A DNA stretch of 64,000 bases. Source: Liolophura sinensis (taxonomy: Eukaryota; Mollusca; Polyplacophora; Chitonida; Chitonidae). Numbering within the stretch: position 1 is the first letter of the stretch; the number at the start of each line of letters is the position of its first letter. This document shows positions 36,401 to 43,804 of the stretch, one piece after another. A model generated the notes under the pieces. It was not told where the DNA came from and did no database searches. It saw only the letters and a list, made by a program, of their open reading frames with translations. Made by a program: the position numbers and the translations under genes. Location: the NCBI RefSeq assembly GCF_032854445.1, contig NC_088302.1, positions 29,419,979 to 29,483,978 of the forward strand, given 5' to 3'.

Positions 36401-36862
36401 TTAAAAATCATCTAACTGTAAATTTGTCCCATTCACGTACGTGCAGCTACAATGATTTATTTGCCTTGAATTAGCCACTACACCAATCAATAAAATCAAT
36501 AATTTACATATATACAGTATAATCAAAAGATAAAACACCTTCTGAAGCATCATAGCTTTCGTGGTGAATTTCAAAAGAACATGTGAAACTGAATACATGT
36601 ACAGTGTATGACAAAACTCAACTTGAGGGGAAATAAAAACTGAAAAAAATTGAGACTTACTGTACATGAATCCCTCATACATGTATGTACCTGTATCATA
36701 CATGTATGTAACCGAGAACTGGGTAATCAGACGAGCTTACCTCCCATTTTGAGGACTCCCATATTGTCCGTTTAGCTGAATCTCCACATCTTTCTCTGAC
36801 ATGATCATGCCATTTTTATGGATGTTTTTGTTATCATCTACTGGATGCACAACGTCAGTCAT
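9350..36862 (-). CDS. ACSBG2: Long-chain acyl-CoA synthetase, bubblegum family (full spliced gene)
   Basis: Activates long-chain fatty acids to acyl-CoA using ATP and CoA (adenylate-forming enzyme; family members are cytosolic or membrane-associated). Joined exons: 36741-36862, 35671-35780, 29728-29889, 25826-25911, 24316-24404, 23690-23894, 16938-17039, 16570-16617, 15836-16003, 15141-15322, 12583-12770, 11807-11916, 11295-11445, 10476-10615, 9731-9977, 9350-9429. They total 2190 nt, 729 residues plus TGA, and every phase joins. Visible motifs: YTSGTTGNPKG (residues 291-301), SYLPLSH (331-337), YGMSEST (481-487), HTGD (554-557), and GRIKELIITGGGENVAP from 571 (adenylate-forming signature). 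The block GIYTTNSPEACQYV and the C-terminal GGELGPSLKLKR are typical of the ACSBG branch rather than ACSL. Length fits the family (about 660-725). The invertebrate gene probably predates the vertebrate ACSBG1/ACSBG2 split, so the symbol means family. No frameshift or stop was seen. Confidence 0.95.
9731..9977 (-). CDS. ACSBG2: ACSBG exon 16
   Basis: 247 nt from TTTGCAG|ACT to GTTGG|GTATGT. It encodes TEVDTETMMPTDELTEQAKW, EAIYKAIQAGIDKANAKS and AQKIQKFTILPRDFSIPGGE. The YKAIQxGIxxxN and AQ+IxKxxILxxDFSIxGGELG patterns match the C-terminal domain of bubblegum synthetases. Confidence 0.95.
10476..10615 (-). CDS. ACSBG2: ACSBG exon 15
   Basis: 140 nt from CCCCTCAG|AGC to TTAAAG|GTGAGT. It encodes ELIITGGGENVAPVPIEDNV, ALPVVSNCMLIGDKRKF and LSLLITLK. 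The GGGENVAPxPIE hinge motif and the IGDKRKFL block are diagnostic of long-chain enzymes. Confidence 0.96.
10757..10924. repeat. Intronic minisatellite of about 23 bp with hairpin units
   Basis: About seven units, each with GGAAAACGGG-like spacers around a variable core. Several cores are self-complementary: CCTCAG-CC-CTGAGG, CTCAG-AA-CTGAG, CCTT...AAGG and CCTC...GAGG. It lies in the intron between exons 14 and 15. Confidence 0.8.
11295..11445 (-). CDS. ACSBG2: ACSBG exon 14
   Basis: 151 nt from ATCTTCAG|ATT to ATCAAAG|GTAAGA. It encodes IGMLGRHVFMGYLKNEEKT, EGILHTGDIGRQDKDGF and FITGRIK. It contains GRHVFMGYL and the HTGD motif whose Asp binds the ribose hydroxyls of the adenylate. Confidence 0.96.
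11807..11916 (-). CDS. ACSBG2: ACSBG exon 13
   Basis: 110 nt from TTGTTGTAG|GTC to GGAGAG|GTGGGT. It encodes GPHTVNIPGYHRIGSAGIDF and HGAQTKILSPDEEGNGE. The family has a YRxGSxG-type block here. The acceptor tract is made of TTG repeats. Confidence 0.93.
12583..12770 (-). CDS. ACSBG2: ACSBG exon 12
   Basis: 188 nt from TTCTATAG|TGG to CCACAG|GTAACG. It encodes LANILVFKKVAVALGLDRCK, CLSGAAPISRETVDYFLSL and EVYGMSEST. SGAAPIS and YGMSES are adenylate-forming core motifs. The following intron holds the CAA-rich stretch near 11920-11940. Confidence 0.96.
13022..13291 (-). mobile_element. META-type SINE, full length, in intron 11
   Basis: Minus-strand copy with the tRNA-like head at 13291-13210 (GCCTCCGTGGCTCAGTCGGT, then TAGCGCGCTAGCGCAGCG) and a T-run tail on the plus strand at 13023-13039. 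The core words TACTCAAGAATATTTCACTT and GGCGGCCAGCATTATGGTGG are intact. It is in the same orientation as the host gene. Confidence 0.92.
14225..14500. repeat. Irregular tandem repeat of about 60-65 bp
   Basis: Recurrent AATGAATGAGAGCCCATTAT, ACAGGAGCTAAAAAAAAAAA and AAGCTTAA words, about four diverged copies, followed by a C-run at 14510-14521. Intron 11 of ACSBG. Confidence 0.6.
14659..14689. repeat. Perfect 12-bp hairpin
   Basis: ATAGACCATGAT, a 7-nt spacer, then ATCATGGTCTAT. Perfect inverted repeat in intron 11, just upstream of the 42-bp minisatellite. Confidence 0.85.
14765..15102. repeat. 42-bp minisatellite, 8 copies
   Basis: The unit contains TGTGTAGCATGGTCACTGTA and GTGCATAGTGCCATCATCAC. 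42 is a multiple of three, so both strands stay open as repeated peptides (for example SMVTVVHSAIITMC). These frames are a by-product of the array. It begins 38 bp past the exon 11 donor. Confidence 0.93.
15141..15322 (-). CDS. ACSBG2: ACSBG exon 11
   Basis: 182 nt from ATACACAG|GGT to GAATGG|GTAAGA. It encodes GSLVNTLKEVRPTSFLGVPR, VWEKIEEKMK and IIGNWAKRIGLKGNY. The FLGVPRVWEKI block is conserved across acyl-CoA synthetases. A 42-bp minisatellite begins about 40 bp inside the following intron. Confidence 0.95.
15836..16003 (-). CDS. ACSBG2: ACSBG exon 10
   Basis: 168 nt, phase 0 at both ends, from CTATCAG|TTT to CTTAAG|GTAGGT. It encodes FTWTAKQTTQMVNLQHGSEV, SYLPLSHVAAQLLDIHIPI and YFAQPDALK. 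SYLPLSHxAAQ is a conserved block that shapes the acyl pocket. Confidence 0.96.
16570..16617 (-). CDS. ACSBG2: ACSBG exon 9: ATP-binding loop exon
   Basis: A 48-nt exon in phase 0 at both ends, from TTTACAG|TCT to GATAAT|GTAAGT. It encodes only SGTTGNPKGVMLSHDN, the glycine-rich ATP/AMP-binding loop of adenylate-forming enzymes. Skipping it would keep the frame but remove the catalytic loop. Confidence 0.97.
16938..17039 (-). CDS. ACSBG2: ACSBG exon 8
   Basis: 102 nt (34 codons, phase 0 at both ends) from TTTTGTAG|TGG to TACACC|GTAAGT. It encodes WSEFIELSNDVSDDQLDERL and CCTLIYT. The last two residues, YT, begin the ATP-binding motif that continues in the next exon. It follows the longest coding-region intron (17040-23689, about 6.6 kb). 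Confidence 0.95.
18868..19260. repeat. Direct duplication of about 180 bp
   Basis: Copies at 18868-19043 and 19076-19260 share GTAATTGCAATCTCATTTCT, TATTATATTTTCATTGGTCA, CCTGTCTGACAGCATGTTGA and TTGGTACATGGGTGGACTGA. A 32-bp spacer separates them. Differences are scattered substitutions and small indels. Confidence 0.9.
20316..20430 (-). mobile_element. META-type SINE, 3' fragment
   Basis: TATTTATTTATTTGATTAGT tail followed by CTCAAGAATATTTCACTTAT and GGCCAGCATTATGGTGGGAG. It stops after GTGAAACCCACGAA; no tRNA head. Confidence 0.85.
20717..20822 (-). mobile_element. META-type SINE, 3' fragment with internal deletion
   Basis: TTTATTTGCTTGTAGCTTTA, then GAAGAATATTTCACTTATAC and CGACGGCCGCC. 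The GCATTATGGTGG part is missing and AAGGAAAACCCATGACCATT follows directly. Confidence 0.8.
22187..22437. repeat. 47-bp minisatellite, about 5 copies
   Basis: The unit contains ATCATGTCATCACTCCACAC and CATCTTAAGAAGCCTGTGCT. Copies 2-4 are almost identical; the last one diverges (CAGGTTAAATGCC). Confidence 0.93.
22895..23060. mobile_element. Second SINE family, partial copy
   Basis: Shares CACATTATACTGACACCTGG, CCAACCAGTCCTGTTTCC and AAGTGAGGCAGCAACAAGTA with the copies at 25016-25310 and 47455-47745. Confidence 0.7.
23103..23272. repeat. 27-bp minisatellite, about 6 copies
   Basis: The unit is TCTAATGCATGTAACTGATA followed by AATCAGC, with few substitutions. Intron 7, about 420 bp from the exon 7 donor. 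Confidence 0.93.
23690..23894 (-). CDS. ACSBG2: ACSBG exon 7
   Basis: 205 nt from TTGTCAG|TGG to TACAGT|GTGAGT. It encodes GLAVGIYTTNSPEACQYVAE, then VIVVENTQQLKKILQVKD and PNLKAVVQYSGE. The TTNSPEACQYV and VVENxQQLxKIL blocks separate ACSBG from ACSL-type ligases. Confidence 0.96.
24316..24404 (-). CDS. ACSBG2: ACSBG exon 6
   Basis: 89 nt from GTTTACAG|CTT to GCTGG|GTGAGT. It encodes LGLEPFHGVGILGFNSPEW followed by FIADLGAIFAG. GVGILGFNSxEW is strongly conserved in bubblegum enzymes. Confidence 0.95.
24448..24622 (-). mobile_element. META-type SINE, 5'-truncated
   Basis: TTTATTTATTTGATTGGTGT tail, TACTCAAGAATATTTCACTT, GGCGGCCAGCATTATGGTGG, and GGTTGCTGGTAGACCTTCCC up to GGAAGCCAGCATGAG. 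The tRNA head is absent. It sits 45 bp upstream of exon 6. Confidence 0.88.
25016..25310 (-). mobile_element. Second tRNA-headed SINE family, near full length
   Basis: The plus strand starts TGCTTCGAGTTTAACGTTTT and passes through CACATTATACTGACACCC. Read on the minus strand from about 25303, the other end gives GGTGGCCTAATGATGAGAGC (A-box-like) and CAGGATCAAACTTGG (B-box-like), so the pol III head is on the minus strand. Confidence 0.7.
25385..25690. repeat. 50-bp minisatellite, about 6 copies
   Basis: The unit contains ATGTAGACTGCATGTTTTAA, GCTGTACTCATCAGCCGCTA and CCACTTGTTC. Intron 5 of ACSBG, ending about 140 bp from exon 5. Confidence 0.92.
25826..25911 (-). CDS. ACSBG2: ACSBG exon 5
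   Basis: 86 nt between TTTCAG at 25912 and AAAG|GTATGC at 25826. It encodes 29 codons together with the carried G: ARKEGNAWKTWTYQQYY, then SDVRKAAKGLIK. The WxTYQQYYxxxRKAAKxLIK pattern is typical of the family's N-terminal AMP-binding subdomain. Confidence 0.93.
27624..27664. repeat. Pentanucleotide repeat (GGGCA)n
   Basis: About eight perfect GGGCA units. Intron 4. Confidence 0.95.
28095..28272. repeat. 26-bp minisatellite, about 6-7 copies
   Basis: The unit is GGTACCAATCAAGTCAATAT followed by CAGCAA. Outer copies are more diverged than inner ones. Intron 4. Confidence 0.9.
28440..28520 (+). mobile_element. Possible 3' tail of a non-LTR retrotransposon
   Basis: GTCGAGGAGACCCCGAGTGG, GGCCGTGGGGGATCCTCG and AACAAATAAAG are followed by a short tandem ATTACATTAC-type tail. 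A GC-rich block ending in short tandem repeats fits the 3' end of an L2/CR1/RTE-like LINE. No coding part is present. Confidence 0.4.
28582..28736 (-). mobile_element. META-type SINE, 5'-truncated
   Basis: TTTATTCATTTGATTGGTGT, then ATCAAGAATATTTCACTTAC, GATGGCGGCCAGCATTTTGG and CATGCGGCCGGAGAGGAAG. Intron 4, with scattered mutations. Confidence 0.85.
29728..29889 (-). CDS. ACSBG2: ACSBG exon 4: start of conserved region
   Basis: The acceptor CCTGTTTCTTCCTCAG ends at 29890 and has a strong pyrimidine tract. The donor is CCTTAG|GTGAGT after 29728. The 162 nt encode DLDVITPAESHWTVE, then VKLRMTESGPGAKKP and VASVFLETVRKEPTRIAL. The last blocks match the family region just before the AMP-binding domain, where substrate-entry residues lie. 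Confidence 0.9.
29890..30046 (-). CDS. ACSBG2: Alternative N-terminus of ACSBG (proximal start)
   Basis: An ATG at 30046-30044, in good context (A at -3, G at +4), opens MAVVPLRYSKAEDSDALSQE and stays open, without splicing, across the exon 4 acceptor in exactly the exon 4 frame. A transcript starting near here would give a 704-residue protein (2115 nt) whose first 52 codons replace the products of exons 2 and 3. The segment is acidic and hydrophilic. The alternative reading is that these bases are only the polypyrimidine and branch region of intron 3 and are open by chance. Upstream DNA (30060-30120) has a doubled CTGTGTGTTTATGTT word and no clear TATA box. Confidence 0.55.
30050..30620 (-). 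promoter_or_regulatory. Candidate proximal promoter of ACSBG
   Basis: Region directly upstream (in gene direction) of the alternative ATG at 30046. It has repeated CTGTGTGTTTATGTT words at about 30075-30115 and several ACCTGAGCTGAG-type stretches. I see no clean TATA or initiator. The call depends on the proximal open frame being real. Confidence 0.25.
30621..35670. other. Intron 3 of ACSBG, mostly featureless
   Basis: AT-rich with no SINE and no minisatellite that I can see. There are short purine repeats (GAAAAGGGAGG twice near 34475-34510) and a G-run at 34142-34153. Frames at 34184-34564 and 33729-33974 look like chance. Confidence 0.55.
35671..35780 (-). CDS. ACSBG2: ACSBG exon 3: variable N-terminal segment
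   Basis: Borders are CTACAG|ATC at 35780 and CTACAG|GTGATT at 35671. The 110 nt enter in phase 2 and leave in phase 1, encoding SVTQPLLSNGTSKSRHH and then a segment containing DPWLCSEDIKTPAT. The leaving G completes an Asp codon with the first two bases of exon 4, which supports the join. The segment is Ser/Thr-rich and probably disordered. Confidence 0.75.
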
Positions 36863-36901
36863 TGTGAAAATCTAGCGGTGTTCCTCGGAGTACTACTCAA
36901 T
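36741..36901 (-). CDS. ACSBG2: ACSBG exon 2: distal start codon
   Basis: Acceptor TTGACAG precedes 36901, and the donor is GGGAG|GTAAGC after 36741. Bases 36901-36863 are 5' UTR. The ATG at 36862-36860 opens 40 codons beginning MTDVVHPVDDNKN and ending in phase 2. This N-terminal segment is hydrophilic, has no signal peptide or membrane helix, and is poorly conserved in the family, so the call rests on splice sites and on the frame carrying cleanly into exon 3. Confidence 0.75.
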
Positions 36902-37018
36902 CTGTCAAGGGAAAAACATGAAATATTTATCAATTAATCTATCAATCAATATTGATTTAATTTGATGTCAATCAATATAATTATAATACAAGTATGCAAA
37001 ACTGAATACAATGATTTG

Positions 37019-37278
37019 GTTTTGATTGGCGTTTTACGCTATACTCAAGAATATTTCACTTATATGATGACGGCCATGTGGGAGAAAATCGGGCAGAGCC
37101 GGGGGTGGGGTGGGGGACCCATGACCATCAGCAGGTTGCTGACAGACCTTCCCATGTACAGCTGGAGAGGAAGCCAGCATGAGCTGCACTTGAACTCACA
37201 GCAACTGTATTGATGAGAGGTTTCTCGGTCATTGTGTCGTGCTTGTGTGCTAACCACATCCGCCACAGAGGCCCCCCT
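37019..37278 (-). mobile_element. META-type SINE, near full length, old
   Basis: GATTGGCGTTTTACGCTATA, CTCAAGAATATTTCACTTAT and GGAAGCCAGCATGAGCTGCA, then the tRNA-like head reading on the minus strand GCCTCTGTGGCGGATGTGGT. Many substitutions and a G-rich insertion (GGGGGTGGGGTGGGGG). First intron, about 120 bp upstream of exon 2. Confidence 0.85.
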
Positions 37279-37937
37279 GAATACAATCGATGTAGTATAC
37301 AACTGACCTACTTTTAACTTGTAGTACCAGTATGAAACCAACATGTGTATTGTACTTTCATGGTTACAGTGCAAGTGCGTACTGTTAAGAGTAATTATAG
37401 AACTGACATTATAAATAAGTTGAACTATCATATTTTTAGACACATTCACATAAATAAATATTTAAATATATATACATGTACTTAGTGTACCTACACATGT
37501 ACTTAATACCCGTTTTAACACAGCAACATGTAGCACTTTAGTCACTGGCAGGGATTTTTAAATCTAGATCACATTACGTATTATATCACACCACCAAATG
37601 CAACCAATGTCATGCAGTGATCAACTGATCAAAATGCTAGATAAATAACACTGATCTGAAGCCTTCATAATACTGGTAGATAATGTCATGTGTTTTCTTT
37701 CTTCCCTATACAATGTAGTGTGTGTGCACTCAGATGTTTAATCAAACCTGGCGATTTGGTGAGATGCTATTAGAGGTGTGTGTGGGAGGTCATTGATCTA
37801 GTATTATCGGATCACTCAATAGGCCTGTTGTTTTCATGAGGTGATCACACTAGTGACCCTACACAGTGTAAATGGAGTGTGGTGCACCCTTACATGTGCA
37901 CGCGTGTTTCATTATCAGGTACAAAAGCAGCACTTAG

Positions 37938-38440
37938 TGAGCCGCATGTACATGATGTAGCCGCGTGTACAGGATGTAGCCGCGTGTACAGGACGTAGCC
38001 GCATGTACATGATGTAGCCGCGTGTACATGATGTAGCCGCGTGTACATGATGTAGCCGCGTGTACATGATGTAGCCGCATGTACATGATGTAGCCTCATG
38101 TACAGGATGTAGCCTCATGTACAGGATGTAGCCGCATGTACATGATGTACCCGCATGTACAGGATGTAGCCTCATGTACAGGATGTAGCCGCATGTACAG
38201 GATGTAGCCGCGTGTACAGGATGTAGCCGCGTGTACATGATGTAGCCGCGTGTACATGATGTAGCTGCATGTACATGATGTAGCCTCATGTACAGGATGT
38301 AGCCGCATGTACAGGATGTAGCCGCATGTACAGGATGTAGCCGCATGTACATGATGTAGCCGCATGTACAGGATGTAGCCGCATGTACATGATGTAGCTG
38401 CGTGTACATGATGTAGCCCCATGTACATGATGTAGCTCCA
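37938..38440. repeat. 19-bp minisatellite, about 26 copies
   Basis: The unit is close to GCCGCATGTACATGATGTA, alternating GCATG/GCGTG and ACATG/ACAGG. Because 19 is not a multiple of three, a frame repeats every 57 nt (19 residues), which gives the apparent minus-strand proteins of 120 and 177 residues. First intron. Confidence 0.95.
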
Positions 38441-38459
38441 CGTAGCAAAGTGTATCACA

Positions 38460-41310
38460 CATGATTTTTCATCATGTCACGGAAATCTTTTTTATTTCTT
38501 GGTTTTTTATCTAATTTTTACATGTTCATCTACCTCTCCCTTAGAACCTGAAGATATTTCAAACAGCCCATTCTTGGCACATGATAAAGGTGCCAATACT
38601 TATGTTTTATGTTATATACAGACAAAATTAAAAAGTGCTGAACCATTGGAATTTTGATTCGGCCACTAAAGTTAAACAAGCAGTGGTCTGACTGGAATGA
38701 GATTCATTTAATTCAGTTACCAGTGATGGTAACAGAATTTATAAAAAATGAAACTTTTTAAAATATGGCTTCTACCACATGTATGTATAGATGCTATACA
38801 TGAAAATAATCAGTCTACATCAAGGTCAATCAGTATATCTCCCAGGACACTCGACCTATTTGCCAATAAGATTTTGTGTTCAATTTCGACCCTTGGTACC
38901 CTCTACCTCCATTCCCCTAAAACCACCACCCTGGCATGTTTAAATGGCCAAGGAAGTTGCTCAGGAGAAACACTTCTGTAATCTGGCCTGATTAAGGGCT
39001 ACACATGTAACCAAATTTTCTGAAGGACTTGTACACGTAGATAAATATATTGGCTAAAAAGTAAAAAGAGTCTTTGTCTAAAGCTAGCGGCTGTTCGAGA
39101 ACGATAAATTTAATTATGCCTAGCAGACAGGAGTTATAGTGCTCACTGCCATATACTGCATATGTAGATGGATATGGAAGAATACTGACAAATGCCTATA
39201 CCTCTATATAGTATTATATTATAACTTAAGTTCCAGTTTACTTAAAGGCGATCATAAGGACAATATTTCATTTCCACACAAACATGTGCAAGCAATCTTG
39301 TTTCTACATCAGCATACTTACATGTACACAACTTGCCACAACTTGTAAATATAAATGAACCCGTAGATAAGTTTGCACACATGCACAGTTGTACATGTAC
39401 ATCCGAAATCCTCAGCCTGTTCAGAGTGTAATCCAACCCCTAGGAGTAAACTTTAGATCAAGGCAAACCTTTGACACAGGTCTTTATCAACTGACCAGTC
39501 AAAAATGGAAACTTTATATGGATCACATGTGCAAGAGGTCTGACCCTAAGACCACTGACCAGTGCTCCACAGGGAGGGGGAAGGGCTAATCCATGTGGCT
39601 TAAAGAGGGGGTAATCCTTGTGGGTTAAAGCCCAACCAGTACAAACATATTAAAGGTCACACACCCAAGATGAACCTTTATAGGAATAAGACAATGAAGT
39701 TCTGGGTTTGGGTATTTTGAATGAACTTTTCAGTATACAGGGATATTCTCTCAAAAATACACCAAAATATGAGCTCATATGAACAGACAAAGTTCAAAAA
39801 ACACGCCAAGTCTTGCAATTTGCAGATGACAAACAACAAAAACCCAAAACATATCCCCATTTGTTCTATGATTGCAACTGAAATTAAAACCCCCGATCCA
39901 GCTTTGACATATATTACATTACACATGTACATAATTTTTTTTGTCTGTTGTTTTGATGCAGCGTTTATTGTAAGACAGAGCATCCACAGTTTCCAAAACA
40001 CATTCCACACCATGAACAAACTTTCTTGAACAAAAACATGTTCTGGACAACTGCCAGGTACAGTGTAACACACATGTCAATACCTACCTACGTAACAACC
40101 TTAACCTACTTGTACATGTAGATTACTAAATATTAAGGTAAAACCATTAGTAGGTTTGCAAAGGGTGAAAGTGCAAAATAACATAAATAAGTACACATTG
40201 CTGTTGATTATATGAATACTTGACTTGGATTTACACTTCTCCATTGAGACATTTGCAATTTAAAGGTGAATTTTATCAGTTGTTTGTACTTTGAGTTAGC
40301 AATGCACATTAATCATACCTCTATACAGCTATATGTAAACTTCAACATTTCTTCTGTCTCATCCTCAGGCATTGGATCCCATTTCAAAAGAGGTACACTG
40401 CACATGTAAGGATTCTTTAATACCATACTCTTTCCACCTTTTTTTCGTAAAATTTTCACCCATACCTATGCTGACAGTAAGTTTTATTAGCTTAGGAAAC
40501 CAGCACCTACAATAAACCCACAAACTTTGGTAAGTTATTGGAAAACTTTTCCACATGTGATATATATGTATATGTACATGCATATCATAATGGCAGAAGC
40601 CAAACTGAACAGTGTACCTTAATTAGAAAGCTTCCCGCCACCGGTGCAAGCACCAAGTTCCTGCAAGCACCAAGAAGAAAGCAAGCGGCTGGGGAATTCC
40701 CTGGCTGAGAATGTGATACATCCCATATCTAGGGCGACTTTTAGGGACTGAAATGTATAAGCACCTTAATAAGGTAATTCACGCCTGCTCCATGCCAGCC
40801 TCTCTATAGTACATGTATGTGATCTATTTAACCACTAATATACAAGGTGTAAAAGAAGATGTGTTGTATGCTTAAAAAATTAAAACATGCAGTTTTAAGC
40901 ACACTGACAAAAGCTGTCTGTTCTACAGTGTTAGGTTTCTGAAATGCATGCTACTCATGATGAGTCAAGTCTGAAAATCTATACCTAGCCCTTCATGTGT
41001 CCAGGCTTTCGGAATGAGCTCCAAGACAACCTTGTATGTGCTCAGACAACACTGGTCTACTACAATGTATGCTATCCTGTACAATCTTACAATGTGCATG
41101 TGTACAAGTACTTGGACTGACTGCCCAATACTACTGTAATTCTATTGTAATTATGTAAATTTAACTTGAAATTTATTATATGTTCATTATATATACATGT
41201 AGAGCAAATTAATGATATTTAAATTAATGGCAAGATAATTTATATGCTGAATTAAATGTAAACGTAAGCTAATTAATTTTGAGCTATTTATTGGTTGACT
41301 CTACATATAC
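38460..41310. other. First-intron stretch with no gene seen
   Basis: AT-rich. Frames up to 131 codons near 39678-40073 have no recognisable domain, and no splice-framed exon was found. No SINE in this part. Confidence 0.5.
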
Positions 41311-41317
41311 AAAAGAT

Positions 41318-41590
41318 TTATTTATTTGTCTGATTGCTGTTTACACCATACTCAAGAATATTTCCCTTACATGTAAACGATGATGACAAGCAAGGCACAG
41401 CATTATGGTGAGAGGAAACCTGTCCAAGCCCAGGTGAAACCCACAATCATCCGCAGGTTCCTGCCAGATCTTCTAACGTACGGCTTGAGAGAGAGCCAGC
41501 ATGAGCTGGACTTGAACTCAGTGACCGCATTGATGAGCAGCCCCAAGATCATTGTGCCGCACTGGAACATTAACCACTTTGCCGTGGAAG
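41318..41590 (-). mobile_element. META-type SINE, degenerate full-length copy
   Basis: ATTTATTTATTTGTCTGATT tail, TACTCAAGAATATTTCCCTT, CAGCATTATGGTGAGAGGAA and AGCCAGCATGAGCTGGACTT. A worn tRNA-like head lies near 41525-41590. A small insertion (about 15 bp) splits the core. Confidence 0.8.
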
Positions 41591-42291
41591 TGCCCATGTC
41601 CAAAAGAATTCTAATACTAAACACATGTGCATTTTGTAAACAAAATATATAAATAAGAATAAAAAATACTAATAAAAAAAAAACACATGTAAAAATATAG
41701 AAAAAAATATAGAAAAAGAGACACTTGTGATAATGTATTTATGTAAATTTACACATTTACATTTACCATCAGTTCATTTGTGGGAAATATTTACTATTAA
41801 TATTCGAAATATGTAAACTTCATACATGTGAATCATCTTAATAAATCATGCCTGACCTAGAAAGATCAATACAATTATATCTATTTTCATATGCATGTAT
41901 TTTTAACATAAAGCATCCATATGTGACTCTTTAATCTTTTGATTATTAATTTTTTTTTAAATATACACACAGGTGAACTGCTATCTGATCATGGAACTAT
42001 AGATGTACAATGGAGTACAATGATCTATTGTCCTTGTTAAGAGACCAACCACATGGCTGTTACAGGTTCAGTTATGCATGGAATAGACCACAGGCAAACA
42101 ACTGGCCTTTTACTGCCCTCTCAGTAGCCAACAATAATGTAGCCACATATTAACACCAGTCTGGCACTGATCAAATTCTTGGTTCAAGTTCAACAAGCAC
42201 CCTATGCCTCAGGTCCAACAAGCCACCATGACTATAGGGTTCAATACCTATATCAATGAGGATGCGGAATGATGCACCCCTTATTGCACCG

Positions 42292-42317
42292 GGGATTAAG
42301 CCGTCTATCTTAATCCC
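42292..42317. repeat. Perfect 9-bp hairpin between direct repeats
   Basis: GGGATTAAG, an 8-nt spacer, then CTTAATCCC. TTGCACC flanks it on both sides. No downstream T-run and no gene context. Confidence 0.8.
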
Positions 42318-42374
42318 TGATTGCACCTGAATTTAGCTGTAGATGAATGACAACTTGGTCTTAGGCTATGACCC

Positions 42375-42615
42375 ATTTCACCCTGAATTCCTGTCATGGT
42401 GTAGCTGTCGCCCTTGCTGACCTGTACCAGGAACTTGATACTGTAAGGGCTGTGGGGCAAATGTAAACCAGGGCAAGGGGCCAGGGAGTGACCAGAGTGG
42501 AGGGTACTGAGTCTGCTGGAGGTTGGGTGGGGGGGACACAGGGGAGGGCGCAGGGAAGGAGTGCAAGAGGTGAATACAGGGGCTGCCACTAGGTAGCAGA
42601 AGCATCCAGCCCAAA
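42375..42615 (-). other. GC-rich, proline-rich open stretch of unknown nature
   Basis: A GC-rich island in an AT-rich intron. It is open in two minus-strand frames: one includes PAPSPVSPPPNLQQTQYPPL and PQPLQYQVPGTGQQGRQLHH, the other SIKFLVQVSKGDSYTMTG. It could be an exon of an unknown gene, a decayed processed pseudogene, or simply purine-biased DNA (GGGTGGGGGGGACACAGGGG). Confidence 0.2.
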
Positions 42616-43804
42616 TAGTAGGTCTACTGGTGATAAATGCACACCATAATAAATGTGGCAAAACTGGGTGAAAACCAACTTGTGGAATTTATCTTCTGGG
42701 TGTACTGTATGTACAAATGTAAGGCAAGTGACATATTTATACATGAGCCTTTCAGCGAGCATCAAGAGCATACCATAGTATTACTGATGGTAATGAAGCA
42801 CATGTGGCATAACTGTTAGCCAGAAATTTGTACAAATTTATATTCAAAGTATCCAAAAACATTCAAAAATACATTACATGTATGTGCAGTAGCATAAATA
42901 CTGCTCCTGTGGAGACTTGATACATTGACTATGTGGATGAAGGTTTCCTCGAAGTGCCCTGTGCATCAAAAAGAAAAAAAAAAAACAAAACCAAACAGCC
43001 CGAATTGTATGTATGAGAATCGAAATATTCAACAATGAGGTGCCCTTCACAGGTGGTTTCACCCCCTGCCCTTCTGGGGCCAGATTAGGCCCTGACTGGT
43101 TTATCTGGTTTATGTTATTACTACAAAACGAGACATATTAACATGTTCAATGTGAAAAGTCCCACTTTTTCATATTCTAATTCATATGATATACACTCAT
43201 GAATTTAGATCCACACCTTTTTTTTTCATATTGACTTTTCATATTGTACTTGTACAAATAAAATATTACACATTTATCTATGATTATATAAGCACTTATC
43301 CAAACATTGATTAGATACAGTCACAGCCACATGACAGAATGCAGATTAGGTAAGGATTAGCATATGCAGCTGCACGAATCTCACACACGCTGCATGTGTA
43401 GTTAATATAACTTAATGTTGTGACATACATACGCATATCCTACCTGGTATGGGAACTATGTCAATCTGATCAGCCCTCACACCCCCAAATGTGAGCTCTG
43501 TACATCCACTGTTATAGTGTTAAGCATCTTTTAACAAAAGCTTTGCTTTTATGGGGATCTGATTTCCTAAGTTACAAGCCTACAGGAAATGTTAAACACT
43601 ATACCCCCAGATTACAATGTACACACATGATGTCAATATTCATCATGCTACTCTCTTATCCCTGCATCCAAAGGTCAGGATACTCAGTCTGACCCCTGAC
43701 TAAATAGTCAAACAAATGGACTACCCTCTTCAGTAAGGCTGTTTGTGAACTTTGGGGCTGATTATGTCATTATCTTAATGGTTTAACATGGACATCATAC
43801 AGTT

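Noticed and set aside
37915-38458. Minus-strand frames of 120 and 177 residues
   Set aside because: They are translations of a 19-bp minisatellite; the frame repeats every 57 nt and has no start context or homologue.
39678-40073. 131-codon minus frame and its 102-codon plus-strand shadow
   Set aside because: No domain, no splice-site framing, and ordinary AT-rich composition.
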